This document shows, in pieces, positions 26,356-35,205 of a stretch of 64,000 nt of DNA; positions within the stretch are counted from its first letter, which is position 1, and each line of letters starts with the position of its first letter. Made by a program: the position numbers and the translations under genes. The notes beneath the pieces were generated by a model. The model made no database searches. It was not told the DNA's origin and worked only from the letters and a program-made list of their open reading frames with translations. This DNA comes from JAJFUG01 sp964473155 (lineage in GTDB: Bacteria; Gemmatimonadota; Glassbacteria; GWA2-58-10). The stretch lies in NCBI GenBank assembly GCA_964473155.1, contig CAYYNT010000006.1, forward strand, positions 46,093-110,092, in the 5' to 3' direction.

Positions 26356-28428
26356 ATGAATGAAAAGAATAAAAAAATCCTGCCGGTGGTTGCGCTGCTG
26401 GCCGTCCTGTTCAATCTTGCACAGCCGCCCTCGGTTGTGGCTTATCAGGAAGTTTCACCTGACTCTCTTAATAAATGGCTTAAATCTTCGAACCCGCCTT
26501 ACCTGCTGGATGTGCGTGAGCAGGATGAGTATATCGCCCGCTATATATCCGGGGCCGTGCTTTTTCCGTACAACTCCGGCGTGCTTCAGAAACGTTATGG
26601 AAAGCTGCCCTCAAGCGGGCCTGTCGTGGTGATCTGCAAAGGCGGTTCGCGGGCTGACCTGGCGGCGAAATACCTCGAGGGGCTGGCCGGCGCCCCCTTC
26701 AAGGACAGGCTGTTCCGTTTGCAGGGCGGCATGGACGCATGGAAAGGCCCCGCTGTGATGAGCGATATAGCGGGGGTGACGAGAGAAAAAGTTCTTTTTG
26801 AAATGTTCACGGCCTCGTGGTGCGACTATTGCTTTGTTTCGAACAAGTATCTTGACGATACGTTCATCGATGAAGGTCTTCCAATAGCGATGATACGCTA
26901 TCACTATGCGGATGTCGGGTTCGTGACTCCACAGGATAGGGTCAATTTCTTCTATCCAAAAGGCTCTTCGGGTGTCCCGGATTTGTTTATCGACGGCGCC
27001 AAGGAAATCTATCCTGATTATGTAACATACAACATGATTTCTGAGGCAGAGAATGCTCCGGCCACGCTGACCGTTTCACTGCTTGGGAAAAAACCGAGCG
27101 CAGCCGATTCCGGAGTGCTGAAAGTGAAAATGACCGGGAGCGCAACAGTCAGCCTGGACAGCCTGAACCTGTTCATCGTGCTGACCGAAAGCGGGATCGA
27201 TCCAAGAAAATGGAACCCGCCATACGCGCCGCCAAATGGAGAGACTATCTATGACAATGCCATGCGTGAGATGGTGACGGGACAGAGCGGTCTGCGCTTC
27301 GCTATTCAGCCCGGCGAAAAGATGGAGCTACAGGTGAAATATGGCCTTAAGTCTGACTGGAAAGCCGATAGCTGCGAACTGGTGGTGTTTGTGCAGGATA
27401 TGAAAACGAAAAAGGTGCAGCAGACGAGTGCTGTGAAGCTGTCCGGGTTAAAATGGGAAGAACCGCCGGCAAACCGTAAACCCTCTGTTTCTTTACCGGG
27501 CGGGCAGAGTTACAACATGATCGAGAATGATACCTTGAAGCTTACGGCGAGTATCAGTGATCCGGATTCGGCCGAGTCGCTGACTGTCTGGTTTTATTAT
27601 TCGGCTGATGGTGTTTCTTACAACATAACGCTTCCTCAGCATGTGACATTCCGGAACCCGGTGTTTCAATTCACGCCTGACACGAGCCAGGCCGGGCTTT
27701 ACCGCTTCATGCTCCGCGTGGTGGACCATGCCGGTGCTCACGATTCGTTGCGTTTCACGGTCGAAGTCCGGGACCGTCCGGTAGTTCCTGTGCGCCGTTG
27801 CGACTGTAACCTGGATGGGCATATCACAATCCGCGACATTATCGCGTTCATGCTGCTGTTGCGCAACGATCCCTCCAATCAGGCCCTGGACTGGAACGGT
27901 GACGGGGCGCGGGATTTCAGTGATGTCCTCGTTTTTGCCCGCGATCTGGCCGCCGGACGTTGCCCCGATGCGGCGGTTGCCGCAGTATTGGCCTCGGCGG
28001 TGGAAACTGAAGGCTTATTGCAGATTACCGGAGAGGACGCGGCCTGGATTGAAGCTTCTCTGGCAGAGTTAAAACTCGATACGGAACTGGAAAGCGATCT
28101 GCGCGCCGAGTTGGCAGCGGTGTCAGGCAGCCCCGGGCTGCCGAAAAGCTTCAGCCTGTTGCAGAACTCGCCCAATCCTTTCAATCCAAGCACGGTAATC
28201 GCTTTCGATGTTCCAGAAGGCGCTGAAGGCAAAGTGTCGCTGAAGGTGTTCGATCTGCGCGGGCGGGTGCTGACTGACCTGATAGAGGGTCTGTTACAGC
28301 CCGGGCGGCATTCGGTGTTCTGGGATGGCCGTGACAGGAACGGGCGCGAACTCGCCAGCGGCGTTTATCTGTACCGTCTTTCCACACCGGGCTGGTCGCA
28401 GACCCGCAAGATGGTTCTACTCAGATAA
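26356..28428 (+). CDS. Secreted rhodanese / CxxC-thioredoxin / dockerin / C-terminal sorting-domain fusion
   Basis: The 690-residue protein has four parts. After a signal peptide (to about residue 30), residues 35-132 are a rhodanese domain (LLDVREQDEY; active C94 in VVICKGGSRAD). Residues 145-260 are a CxxC domain (FTASWCDYCF, C156 and C159), like Omp28-related proteins. Residues about 478-535 form a dockerin-like pair of Ca loops (DCNLDGHITIRD, DWNGDGARDFSD). The last 95 residues are the T9SS-type sorting module: SFSLLQNSPNPFNPST to RKMVLLR. An ATG at 26356 sits 11 nt after AGGAGA. Sulfur-transfer chemistry on a cell-surface protein is unexpected; the upstream TlpA-like gene suggests it is kept reduced. 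The sorting role is inference from the family. Confidence 0.85.
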   Translation: MNEKNKKILPVVALLAVLFNLAQPPSVVAYQEVSPDSLNKWLKSSNPPYLLDVREQDEYIARYISGAVLFPYNSGVLQKRYGKLPSSGPVVVICKGGSRADLAAKYLEGLAGAPFKDRLFRLQGGMDAWKGPAVMSDIAGVTREKVLFEMFTASWCDYCFVSNKYLDDTFIDEGLPIAMIRYHYADVGFVTPQDRVNFFYPKGSSGVPDLFIDGAKEIYPDYVTYNMISEAENAPATLTVSLLGKKPSAADSGVLKVKMTGSATVSLDSLNLFIVLTESGIDPRKWNPPYAPPNGETIYDNAMREMVTGQSGLRFAIQPGEKMELQVKYGLKSDWKADSCELVVFVQDMKTKKVQQTSAVKLSGLKWEEPPANRKPSVSLPGGQSYNMIENDTLKLTASISDPDSAESLTVWFYYSADGVSYNITLPQHVTFRNPVFQFTPDTSQAGLYRFMLRVVDHAGAHDSLRFTVEVRDRPVVPVRRCDCNLDGHITIRDIIAFMLLLRNDPSNQALDWNGDGARDFSDVLVFARDLAAGRCPDAAVAAVLASAVETEGLLQITGEDAAWIEASLAELKLDTELESDLRAELAAVSGSPGLPKSFSLLQNSPNPFNPSTVIAFDVPEGAEGKVSLKVFDLRGRVLTDLIEGLLQPGRHSVFWDGRDRNGRELASGVYLYRLSTPGWSQTRKMVLLR

Positions 28429-28452
28429 AAAGCGCAATCTGGTGGAGTTCAA

Positions 28453-28698
28453 TCAGGCTTTGCTTGCAGCGGCTTCTTTGGCAGGTTGTTTCTGCGGAGC
28501 TTTTGCCGCCTCGCCTTTTTTCTTGCCTTCCGCAGTCTCGCCTTCTTCCACGAGTTTGGCTTTCTTCACTTTCGGCTGCGGCTCAAACAGGAACAGGAAC
28601 CAGATGCCGGCATACCCGGCGGCAATAGTACAAACGAACACGATAAAGCCGCTCGTGGTCGAAATGTACTGCAGGAATCTGTAGATCATTTCGGACAT
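28453..28698 (-). CDS. Small single-pass membrane protein of unknown function
   Basis: The 81-residue protein has one hydrophobic span (GFIVFVCTIAAGYAGIWFLF, residues 17-36) followed by a Lys/Ala/Glu-rich tail (AEGKKKGEAAKAPQKQPAKE), expected in the cytoplasm by the positive-inside rule. No family is recognised. Two starts are possible, ATG 28698 or an upstream ATG at 28737, neither with a strong ribosome site; the shorter fits the start of the hydrophobic protein better. It is encoded downstream of the HD-GYP gene on the same strand. It could be an assembly helper or an artefact, but the clear membrane span supports it. Confidence 0.55.
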   Translation of the reverse strand: MSEMIYRFLQYISTTSGFIVFVCTIAAGYAGIWFLFLFEPQPKVKKAKLVEEGETAEGKKKGEAAKAPQKQPAKEAAASKA

Positions 28699-28881
28699 GA
28701 AATGGCTCACTACCGGACACTCCGGGTGGGCGTCCATGCCCGAGTCGATCCCTATTTTAGCCCGTGGTCCCCAGGTTTCCCTTGGAGTTATGTTCTTTTA
28801 AAGTCTCCCGTTGAAATATCCGCTTCAACATTTATCGCAGCGGAATTCAACTGAAGACCGGGTGCTATTCACCACTTAATA

Positions 28882-29940
28882 TTATCGAACCTGCTGACCT
28901 AAAAATTTAATGAAATTTTGCAGGAAGGGATAGTAGAAAGTGTTGTGCATTTTGCTCATCATTAAAGACAGCGCCTCGAACGGCGGCAAAGCCTGTCTGT
29001 AGCTGCGTCTGGTGGTCAGTGCATCGAACACGTCGCAGATACAGGCGATTCTTGAAAGCGGAAGTATTTTTTCCCCTTTGAGGTTGAAAGGATAACCGCC
29101 TCCGAACCAACACTCGTGATGCTGTTCTATAACGGAGACAACCTCTTGCTGCTCGTGAGCCTGGCGAGCGATGTCGGCGCCTAAAAATGGATGTTTCTTT
29201 ATCTCAGAGAACTCTTCAGCGGTGAGTCTGCCATTTTTGTTAATTATCTTTCTATCTATCTTTACTTTTCCAATGTCGTGCATCAAGCCTCCGACACAAA
29301 GCGAGCGCACTTCATCTTCATTTAACTTCAGTCCCTCGTTTCTGAGCTGTCCGGCCAGCATTACAGAGTATATAGAGACATGGATACAATGGCTGTATGT
29401 ATAATAATCGTGCCCTATAAGAAGGCTCATCAATTGACTTTCCGTATTACTGTCCTGGACGACACGGTTGAGGAAAAGAAACATTTTTTCGCCTGTTTTT
29501 TCCACCTCTTTCACCTGTTTCTCATCGAGACTCGAGCATTCGAAAATATTATGCATCACCTCACCGGCGCTTTGCATGGTCAGGTTAATTTTTTGCTCAG
29601 GGGAGAGAGCGCCGTTGTTCAGGACCTGTTCTTCGTACTGTTCTACGCTGGAGGTGGATTCAGGTGATCGAGGTTCAGCAGAGCGGGCGCGGTTGCTGGC
29701 AACTGTCAGGAAAGCATCTATATCTTCCTCTCCTATATAGAGGCTGCGGGGAATTTTCTCGGGGATCGGGCTTCCTTTTTTGTGAAAAAGTATGTAACTT
29801 GTTTTGCCTTTAAGCGTAACTTTACGGTATAGATTAAGGTGCGCTAAACTGGAGATATCGAAAGAGTCGTCTATAGGGTAGTATTTGTACTTCTGGAACA
29901 GCGCTTTCAGTTTTTCAGTTTCCTGATCGCTGTTATCCAT
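28882..29940 (-). CDS. HD-GYP-type c-di-GMP phosphodiesterase with variant GYP motif
   Basis: A 352-residue cytoplasmic protein. The C-terminal HD-GYP domain has GLMHDIGKVKID (H221, D222), KKHPFLGAD (H250), and EQHHECWFGGGYP (H274, H275, then GYP at 282-284), and ends DVFDALTTRRSYR. These are the metal ligands and the GYP loop that mark c-di-GMP phosphodiesterases. The loop is odd: the usual Asp of HHExxDGxGYP is Phe279. The N-terminal 100 residues are polar with little sequence in common with known sensors. AGGGAGG precedes the ATG, with a promoter just upstream. Loss of a loop Asp may alter activity; metal ligands remain. Confidence 0.86.
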   Translation of the reverse strand: MDNSDQETEKLKALFQKYKYYPIDDSFDISSLAHLNLYRKVTLKGKTSYILFHKKGSPIPEKIPRSLYIGEEDIDAFLTVASNRARSAEPRSPESTSSVEQYEEQVLNNGALSPEQKINLTMQSAGEVMHNIFECSSLDEKQVKEVEKTGEKMFLFLNRVVQDSNTESQLMSLLIGHDYYTYSHCIHVSIYSVMLAGQLRNEGLKLNEDEVRSLCVGGLMHDIGKVKIDRKIINKNGRLTAEEFSEIKKHPFLGADIARQAHEQQEVVSVIEQHHECWFGGGYPFNLKGEKILPLSRIACICDVFDALTTRRSYRQALPPFEALSLMMSKMHNTFYYPFLQNFIKFLGQQVR

Positions 29941-29988
29941 GCATTACCTCCCTTATGAATTAAGGGTTCGATTGAAGCTTTTATGATT

Positions 29989-30017
29989 ATTTTAGTTATT
30001 TTAAGAACTGTTTGCAA
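29989..30017 (-). promoter_or_regulatory. Sigma70-type promoter for HD-GYP gene (minus strand)
   Basis: On the minus strand TTGCAA (30017-30012), 17 bp, TAAAAT (29994-29989). The boxes match 4 and 5 of 6. It lies 49 nt before the start codon at 29940 in an AT-rich divergent region. Confidence 0.58.
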
Positions 30018-30104
30018 GTTTTTTTTAAGAAAACCGGTTTTCCAAGATAGAATTATAAATCCTCTGCTTTAACGGGTTTGTCATTTTCTTCCGACGGCAG
30101 GCAG

Positions 30105-32969
30105 ATGGAAAACACCAGAATCGAAAGAATCCTGGCCCGCGAGATTCGCGGAAAAGTGTGTTTTGACGTTCCCACGCGGACTCTTTTTGCCTCGGATGCC
30201 AGCATATTTGAGATAATGCCGGCTGGGGTCGTGTTCCCGCGGGATGAGGACGATCTTGCGCGCCTGATGGAGATTGCCGCGCAGGAACGGATGACAGTCA
30301 CCCCGCGGGGCGGCGGCAGCGGAATCGCCGGAGAGGCCCTGGGACGCGGCCTGGTGGTGGAAATGGGCCGTTTCATGAACCGGGTGGAAAGCTTCGATGA
30401 GGCGAGCGGCGAGGTGACAGTCCAGCCGGGACTCGTTCTCGACCGCCTGAACGCTTTTCTCGCCCCGCATGGACGGATGATCGGGCCGGACCCCTCCAGC
30501 GCGGGACGGTGCACGCTGGGCGGAGTGGTGGCGAATGACGCCACCGGCTCGCATTCGATACTCTACGGTCACACACGCCATCATCTGCGCGCGGCGGATG
30601 TCGTGTTCGCGGATGGCAGCCGGGCGGAACTGGGGCCTCTGCCTCTGGAAAGCTCCTGCACCGGCGGCATTGCCGGGGAGGCCTTGAGACGGATACCGGC
30701 TTTGCTTGAACAGTACGCTGCGGCAATCGATTCAGACCGCCCGCTCACACGCCGGGACCGCAGCGGTTACAATCTGGAAGGACTGGTTACGGGCGGTCTG
30801 TTCAACCCGCACCTTCTTCTGGCCGGGAGCGAGGGCACGCTGGCCCTGATCAGCCGCCTCCGGCTGGCCACGGTCCCGCGCCCGCGTTTCAAGCGCGTCC
30901 TGCTGCTTGTTTTCGATAAGTTCACCCGTGCGACAGACGCGGTCATCCCGATCCTGGAACACGGACCGGCCGCGGTGGAGATGATTGACCGGATGATGAT
31001 CGGCCTGGCGCGCCGGGCCAGCCACGCCTATGATGACCTTCTGCCGCCCGAGGCCGCCGCCTGCCTTCTGGTCGAGTGCCAGGGCGACGGCCCGGAGGAG
31101 CCTCAGGCGAAACTCGAATCCATCCGGCAGGCTGTCTGCGTACGGGAGAAGCTGGCTTCCGGCTGGCGCATGACTGATGATCCGCGTCGTGAGACCGAGC
31201 TGTGGGACTTGCGCAAGGCCGGAGTGCCGCTTCTGTTCCGCCGTCCCGGACCGGCTCAGCCTGTGCCTTTCATCGAGGATGTCGCAGTCCCGGTGGACCG
31301 TCTGAGCGAATATGCATCGAGGCTTTCGGATGTATTCGATTCTCACGGCGTGGAGGCGGCGTTTTACGGACATGCGGGGGGCGGCGAACTGCATATCCGT
31401 CCGTTCCTCGACCTGCGGAAGGAAGAGGACTGCCGCAAGATGGAGTCAATCGCGGATACGGTCTGCGAGCTGACACGCGAGCTTGGCGGCACTCTCTCCG
31501 GCGAGCACGGCGAGGGCCTGGCGCGCGGACAGTTCATCCGCCGGATGCGTCCGCATACTTACCCTCTGTTCGAGCGGATAAAAAGGCTTTTCGACCCTGA
31601 GGGCCTTCTCAATCCCGACAAGCTGATCAGCGCACGGCAGGACCTTCTGCGCTCGGACCATAAATTCCCGGCGCCTTATGCGCCCGCACTGCCGGAGTTG
31701 AGATTCAATTATGCGGAACAATCTTATGCGGAGATTGTGGAGCGCTGCAACGGCTGCGGCAACTGCCGCAGCCCCCTGATGTACTCGATGTGCCCTGTGT
31801 TCAAGGCTACTGGCCTGGAAGCGGCCAGCCCGCGCGCCAAGGCCTCGGTGCTGCGCAACCTGATGTACGGGCGGGTCGAGGAGCGCGGGCAGTGGGAGAG
31901 CGCCTGGAAGGAAATCTACGATTACTGTATCGGCTGCGGCATGTGCGCGGTCGAGTGTCCCAGCGCGGTGGATATCCCCAAGCTGATGTACGAGGCAAAG
32001 GCGCGCTACGCCTCACGCAACGGCCTGGATGTTTCAGGGCTGTTCCTCTCCGAGGCGGATGTCACCTGCCGGGTCATGAGCGCGTTCGCGCCGCTGGTGA
32101 ACGCCGGGGCGCGGAATCCTATGCTGCGCAAGACGATGGAAATGGCCACCGGCGTCGATTCCAGGCGCGTCCTGCCCCGTTTCAGCCGTCCGCGGACCAT
32201 ACGCACGCGCCGCAACAATGGTAAGGACAGCCCGCGGGTTGCGTTGTTCCGCGACCTGTTCGCCCGCTATAACTCGCCGGAGCTGGCTCAGATCGTTGTG
32301 ACACTGATCGAGGAACTGACCGGGTCCGAGGTGCTGGTTACAGACCTTGGTTCATGCGGGATAACGGCCATGGCCTACGGCAACACCGGGAGCGCGTTCC
32401 GCGTGCTGGAGAACAACCTGGACGAGCTGTCGCGGCTGGTCGCCGAGGGTTACACAGTGGTGAGCCAGGAGCCGACCAGCGTGCTGACATTGCGCGCCGA
32501 GGCCCCCGGATGGAGCGCCGATCCGCGCTGGAAGAACGTGGCGGCGAATACGTTCGAACTGTTCGAATACCTGCGCAAGATGGAGGCCGGGGGACGGATG
32601 AGGCCCCTGCCGGATGATCCGCGCCTGGAGATGAAACTGGCCTACCACATGCCCTGTCATCTCAAGGCCCTGCAGATCGGCCGTCCGGGGCTGGATTTCA
32701 TGAAACGGATCGACGGCCTGGAGATCGTTGAAAGCCGGGCCGCCTGCTGCGGAATAGCCGGGACGTTCGGGATGAAAAAGGAGCACTACGAGCTGTCGAT
32801 GAGGATCGGCGAGCGGATGTTCGATGCCCTGACCGCGGAGGGCGTGAGCGCCGGTCTCAGCGAATGCAGCACCTGCCGTCTTCAGATGGAGCAGAGCGGC
32901 AAGGGGACTTACCATCCGGCCGAGTTGTTAGCCGCGGCGCTTGGTTATGCCGCGCTGCCCGCGCGCTGA
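30105..32969 (+). CDS. Fused FAD-linked oxidase / Fe-S oxidoreductase (glycolate/lactate-dehydrogenase type)
   Basis: The 954-residue protein joins a FAD_binding_4 module (VTPRGGGSGIAGEALGRGLVV, and LGGVVANDATGSHSILYG) and its oxidase C-terminal domain (residues about 230-520; FYGHAGGGELHIRP, LSGEHGEGLARG) to an iron-sulfur domain. Two [4Fe-4S] motifs are C548-C551-C554-C563 and C608-C611-C614-C618. Two CCG domains end it (HMPCHLKAL, CCGIAGTFGM). Such GlcD-GlcF fusions oxidise D-2-hydroxyacids (lactate, glycolate) and feed electrons to quinone. There is no leader, so it faces the cytoplasm. ATG 30105 suits the family start; TTG 30078 is possible. Substrate is not predictable. Confidence 0.9.
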   Translation: MENTRIERILAREIRGKVCFDVPTRTLFASDASIFEIMPAGVVFPRDEDDLARLMEIAAQERMTVTPRGGGSGIAGEALGRGLVVEMGRFMNRVESFDEASGEVTVQPGLVLDRLNAFLAPHGRMIGPDPSSAGRCTLGGVVANDATGSHSILYGHTRHHLRAADVVFADGSRAELGPLPLESSCTGGIAGEALRRIPALLEQYAAAIDSDRPLTRRDRSGYNLEGLVTGGLFNPHLLLAGSEGTLALISRLRLATVPRPRFKRVLLLVFDKFTRATDAVIPILEHGPAAVEMIDRMMIGLARRASHAYDDLLPPEAAACLLVECQGDGPEEPQAKLESIRQAVCVREKLASGWRMTDDPRRETELWDLRKAGVPLLFRRPGPAQPVPFIEDVAVPVDRLSEYASRLSDVFDSHGVEAAFYGHAGGGELHIRPFLDLRKEEDCRKMESIADTVCELTRELGGTLSGEHGEGLARGQFIRRMRPHTYPLFERIKRLFDPEGLLNPDKLISARQDLLRSDHKFPAPYAPALPELRFNYAEQSYAEIVERCNGCGNCRSPLMYSMCPVFKATGLEAASPRAKASVLRNLMYGRVEERGQWESAWKEIYDYCIGCGMCAVECPSAVDIPKLMYEAKARYASRNGLDVSGLFLSEADVTCRVMSAFAPLVNAGARNPMLRKTMEMATGVDSRRVLPRFSRPRTIRTRRNNGKDSPRVALFRDLFARYNSPELAQIVVTLIEELTGSEVLVTDLGSCGITAMAYGNTGSAFRVLENNLDELSRLVAEGYTVVSQEPTSVLTLRAEAPGWSADPRWKNVAANTFELFEYLRKMEAGGRMRPLPDDPRLEMKLAYHMPCHLKALQIGRPGLDFMKRIDGLEIVESRAACCGIAGTFGMKKEHYELSMRIGERMFDALTAEGVSAGLSECSTCRLQMEQSGKGTYHPAELLAAALGYAALPAR

Positions 32970-32997
32970 GTGTTATTGCCGGGATTGCCGCGAGTTC

Positions 32998-33026
32998 TTG
33001 ACAGAATGGACTCAATCTATTAAATT
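32998..33026 (+). promoter_or_regulatory. Promoter of tRNA-Glu
   Basis: TTGACA (32998-33003), 17 bp, TAAATT (33021-33026). It ends 25 nt before the mature tRNA, in the gap after the dehydrogenase stop. Confidence 0.68.
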
Positions 33027-33051
33027 GTTTAACGCAATGGCGCGAGATTAC

Positions 33052-33127
33052 GGCCCCTTCGTCTAGTGGCCTAGGACGTGTGGTTCTCAGCCATAAAACA
33101 GGGGTTCGATTCCCCTAGGGGCTACCA
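33052..33127 (+). tRNA. tRNA-Glu (anticodon CTC)
   Basis: Complete cloverleaf: acceptor GGCCCCT/AGGGGCT (with one G-T pair), D-arm TTCGTCTAGTGGCCTAG, anticodon stem TGTGG/CCATA around TTCTCAG (anticodon CTC), T-arm CAGGGGTTCGATTCCCCT, discriminator A and encoded CCA. The D-arm CTTCGTCTAGTGG is characteristic of bacterial glutamate tRNAs. CTC reads GAG. Confidence 0.97.
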
Positions 33128-33132
33128 GATAA

Positions 33133-33165
33133 AAGCCCGCCTCGACCGAGGCGGGCTTTTTGTTT
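33133..33165 (+). terminator. Intrinsic terminator of tRNA-Glu
   Basis: AGCCCGCCTCG pairs with CGAGGCGGGCT, an 11-bp stem that opens at the tip; A-rich before, TTTTTGTTT after. The stem also reads towards the minus-strand DUF2961 gene, whose stop lies 18 nt beyond, so it may serve both. Confidence 0.87.
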
Positions 33166-33182
33166 ACGTGTTGTGTTCAACC

Positions 33183-35144
33183 TCAGTAAAGATAAAGCAT
33201 CTGCTCGTCCGCGAGATCGTTTTTCGGGTGGAAGCTGAAACCGGTCCATTTCCAGTTGAAATTGGTCGTGTTGGCCACCACCACCCTGATCCTGTTCACC
33301 CCGGCTTTCAGCTTTCCGGCCGCCTTGAACTGACGGAAAGGATCTGGCTCGTTCCTTCCCATGTCTTCACTGAGCTGGCTGCCGTTCAGGTACACCCGGA
33401 TACGGTCATCGCAGCCGATCAGGAAATCTGTATCCGCATCCCGGGCGGACCATATTTTTGTCTCGGCGACAAAGCAATCGTCATATTCAAGGTCGCCGGA
33501 GGAGGGCGGGATGGTGTTGGCGTACTGACGGTAGGCGTGGCAAAGCTCCACGAACCGGTTCTGGGCTATATGGCTCCAGCTTTTACGTAAAAAGGTCTTG
33601 TCTGTCTTCCGGAAATACACCGAGTCTGGCAAAGCCCGGCCCGGAACCAGACGGTCGAACTGTTCCAGACGGAAGGGTCCGGTTACAGTCCAGGTAAGCT
33701 CTTTCCACTCCGGCTGGGAAAGCTTTTTCTGGTACCAGATAGCCACCGCCTTTGGCATCACCCCCGAGAAAACGCCCCAGTTGAAAGTGAAAGAGTCCTC
33801 GAACGGGACCGGCATCTCTATGTGATGGCGGCAGCGGGCGCCGTGGGTTGGACAGTGCACATAGGGCGCGCTCACCCCGATACGCATGTAGGCGTGGTGG
33901 AAATAGTCCTCTCCGCAGATGCCGTGGAGTTGTCCGGCGGTGGGAGTCCCGGCGTCGAAAAAGATGTTGTCTCCTCCGCCGTGGTCGTGACTGGTGTCGA
34001 AAATGTGCAGGCCCACGAAATGGCCCTTGCCCCTCACGCTCAGTGCCTCGAAGTCCTGGTGTCCCTTGCCGGCAGCAGTGGCGGCTTTGGCATGGAAATA
34101 GTACATCCGGTCGAGGTCCTGAGGTGATTCCTCATACTCAATTGTCAGAGTCGCCGGAAGCTCGATATGGAATTCGTTGTCCTCCATGATTATCTGCAAC
34201 TGAATCAGGGCCTCTTTCCTCACCGGCATCGGGAAATAGATCGAGGCCGTGGTCCCGCGCAGTTCGATAGCCGCGGTCTGGAAATTGGAGATCAGATACT
34301 TGAGCGGAGCGTCCACCTGGAACTGGACATGGTCCATTCTTTTCGACGGGTCACCGTAACCGCCCTCGGCATCGAACGCAATGCGCAGCAGGAGCTTGTC
34401 CAGATAGTTGCTGTTGATATGGATCGCCCGGATCAGCGCCGGGCCACTAAGAAGGATATCCGCAGGCCAGTGGGAGATTTTCACCTCGCGCACGATAGTC
34501 TTCATTACAGGCGGTTTGGATTGCGGTTTCTCTGTGCTTTCAATGGCCGGGACAATCTCGATCCCGGAGGGGCCGTTCACCTGTTTCCAGGCGAGTGGTC
34601 CGGTCACGGGACATTTTTTGTAATCCACCTGCCAGTAGGGGCCGTCCAATAGATCCTGCCTGTAGTCCGCATCGATACGCAGGTTCTTTTTGAACGGGAC
34701 AGGCAGGTAGAGGCTCACACTCTTGCCGTCCAGGAACCCGCCCCAGGGCACGGCCGGGGTGGACAATTGCTGCGCCGCGGCCGCCAGAGCGCGGGCCGGA
34801 CCTGCTAACACCGGCTCCTGAGAGCCGTCCACATAAACGTACAGGCTCATCAGGTCGTCATCATGCATCTGCGTGGTCCAGATACGCGTGAGAATCCCTG
34901 GTCCGTTCAGGTTCACCACTGTCTTCTGTCCGCCCATTTCAGGATTGCCATAGGCGGTGTACTTACCGGCCCGGTATTCCCTCGGGAAAGCCAGGTCATC
35001 CACGTACAGGCGCCGGGCGTACTCCATGATCCTGTCTTTTCCGCTGTCGTTCTGCGCCAGTACTTTCGGGACAGAGATGACTGTAAGCCCTGATATCAGA
35101 AGGAGAGCCGTAACGATGGTTCGTAAATGCGTAGAGTGATTCAT
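33183..35144 (-). CDS. Secreted DUF2961/GH172-like protein
   Basis: A 653-residue exported protein (signal peptide to about residue 30, VLAQ). Residues about 40-400 are the DUF2961 domain: VVNLNGPGILTRIWTTQMHDD, MSLYVYVDGSQEP and FHHAYMRIGV are typical. GH172 enzymes have this fold and act on furanose polymers or dianhydrides. The last 130 residues (IGCDDRIRVYLNGSQLSED, VNRIRVVVANTT) form a lectin-like beta-sandwich. AAGGAGA precedes the ATG. It is the last of three minus-strand genes with DUF4922 and DUF4091. Glycan substrate unknown; GH172 activity is not proven by sequence alone. Confidence 0.8.
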   Translation of the reverse strand: MNHSTHLRTIVTALLLISGLTVISVPKVLAQNDSGKDRIMEYARRLYVDDLAFPREYRAGKYTAYGNPEMGGQKTVVNLNGPGILTRIWTTQMHDDDLMSLYVYVDGSQEPVLAGPARALAAAAQQLSTPAVPWGGFLDGKSVSLYLPVPFKKNLRIDADYRQDLLDGPYWQVDYKKCPVTGPLAWKQVNGPSGIEIVPAIESTEKPQSKPPVMKTIVREVKISHWPADILLSGPALIRAIHINSNYLDKLLLRIAFDAEGGYGDPSKRMDHVQFQVDAPLKYLISNFQTAAIELRGTTASIYFPMPVRKEALIQLQIIMEDNEFHIELPATLTIEYEESPQDLDRMYYFHAKAATAAGKGHQDFEALSVRGKGHFVGLHIFDTSHDHGGGDNIFFDAGTPTAGQLHGICGEDYFHHAYMRIGVSAPYVHCPTHGARCRHHIEMPVPFEDSFTFNWGVFSGVMPKAVAIWYQKKLSQPEWKELTWTVTGPFRLEQFDRLVPGRALPDSVYFRKTDKTFLRKSWSHIAQNRFVELCHAYRQYANTIPPSSGDLEYDDCFVAETKIWSARDADTDFLIGCDDRIRVYLNGSQLSEDMGRNEPDPFRQFKAAGKLKAGVNRIRVVVANTTNFNWKWTGFSFHPKNDLADEQMLYLY

Positions 35145-35167
35145 AATCCGGGTCTCCTTGAAAAGAG

Positions 35168-35183
35168 CGGCTTGATCAAGCCG
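35168..35183. promoter_or_regulatory. 16-bp perfect palindrome, candidate operator
   Basis: CGGCTTGATCAAGCCG is perfectly self-complementary and sits 23 bp upstream of the DUF2961 start, before its ribosome site. It fits a dimeric repressor site (LacI or GntR type) or an attenuating hairpin. No regulator gene lies nearby. Confidence 0.45.
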
Positions 35184-35205
35184 GGACGGCCGGGGGGAAG
35201 GCGTA

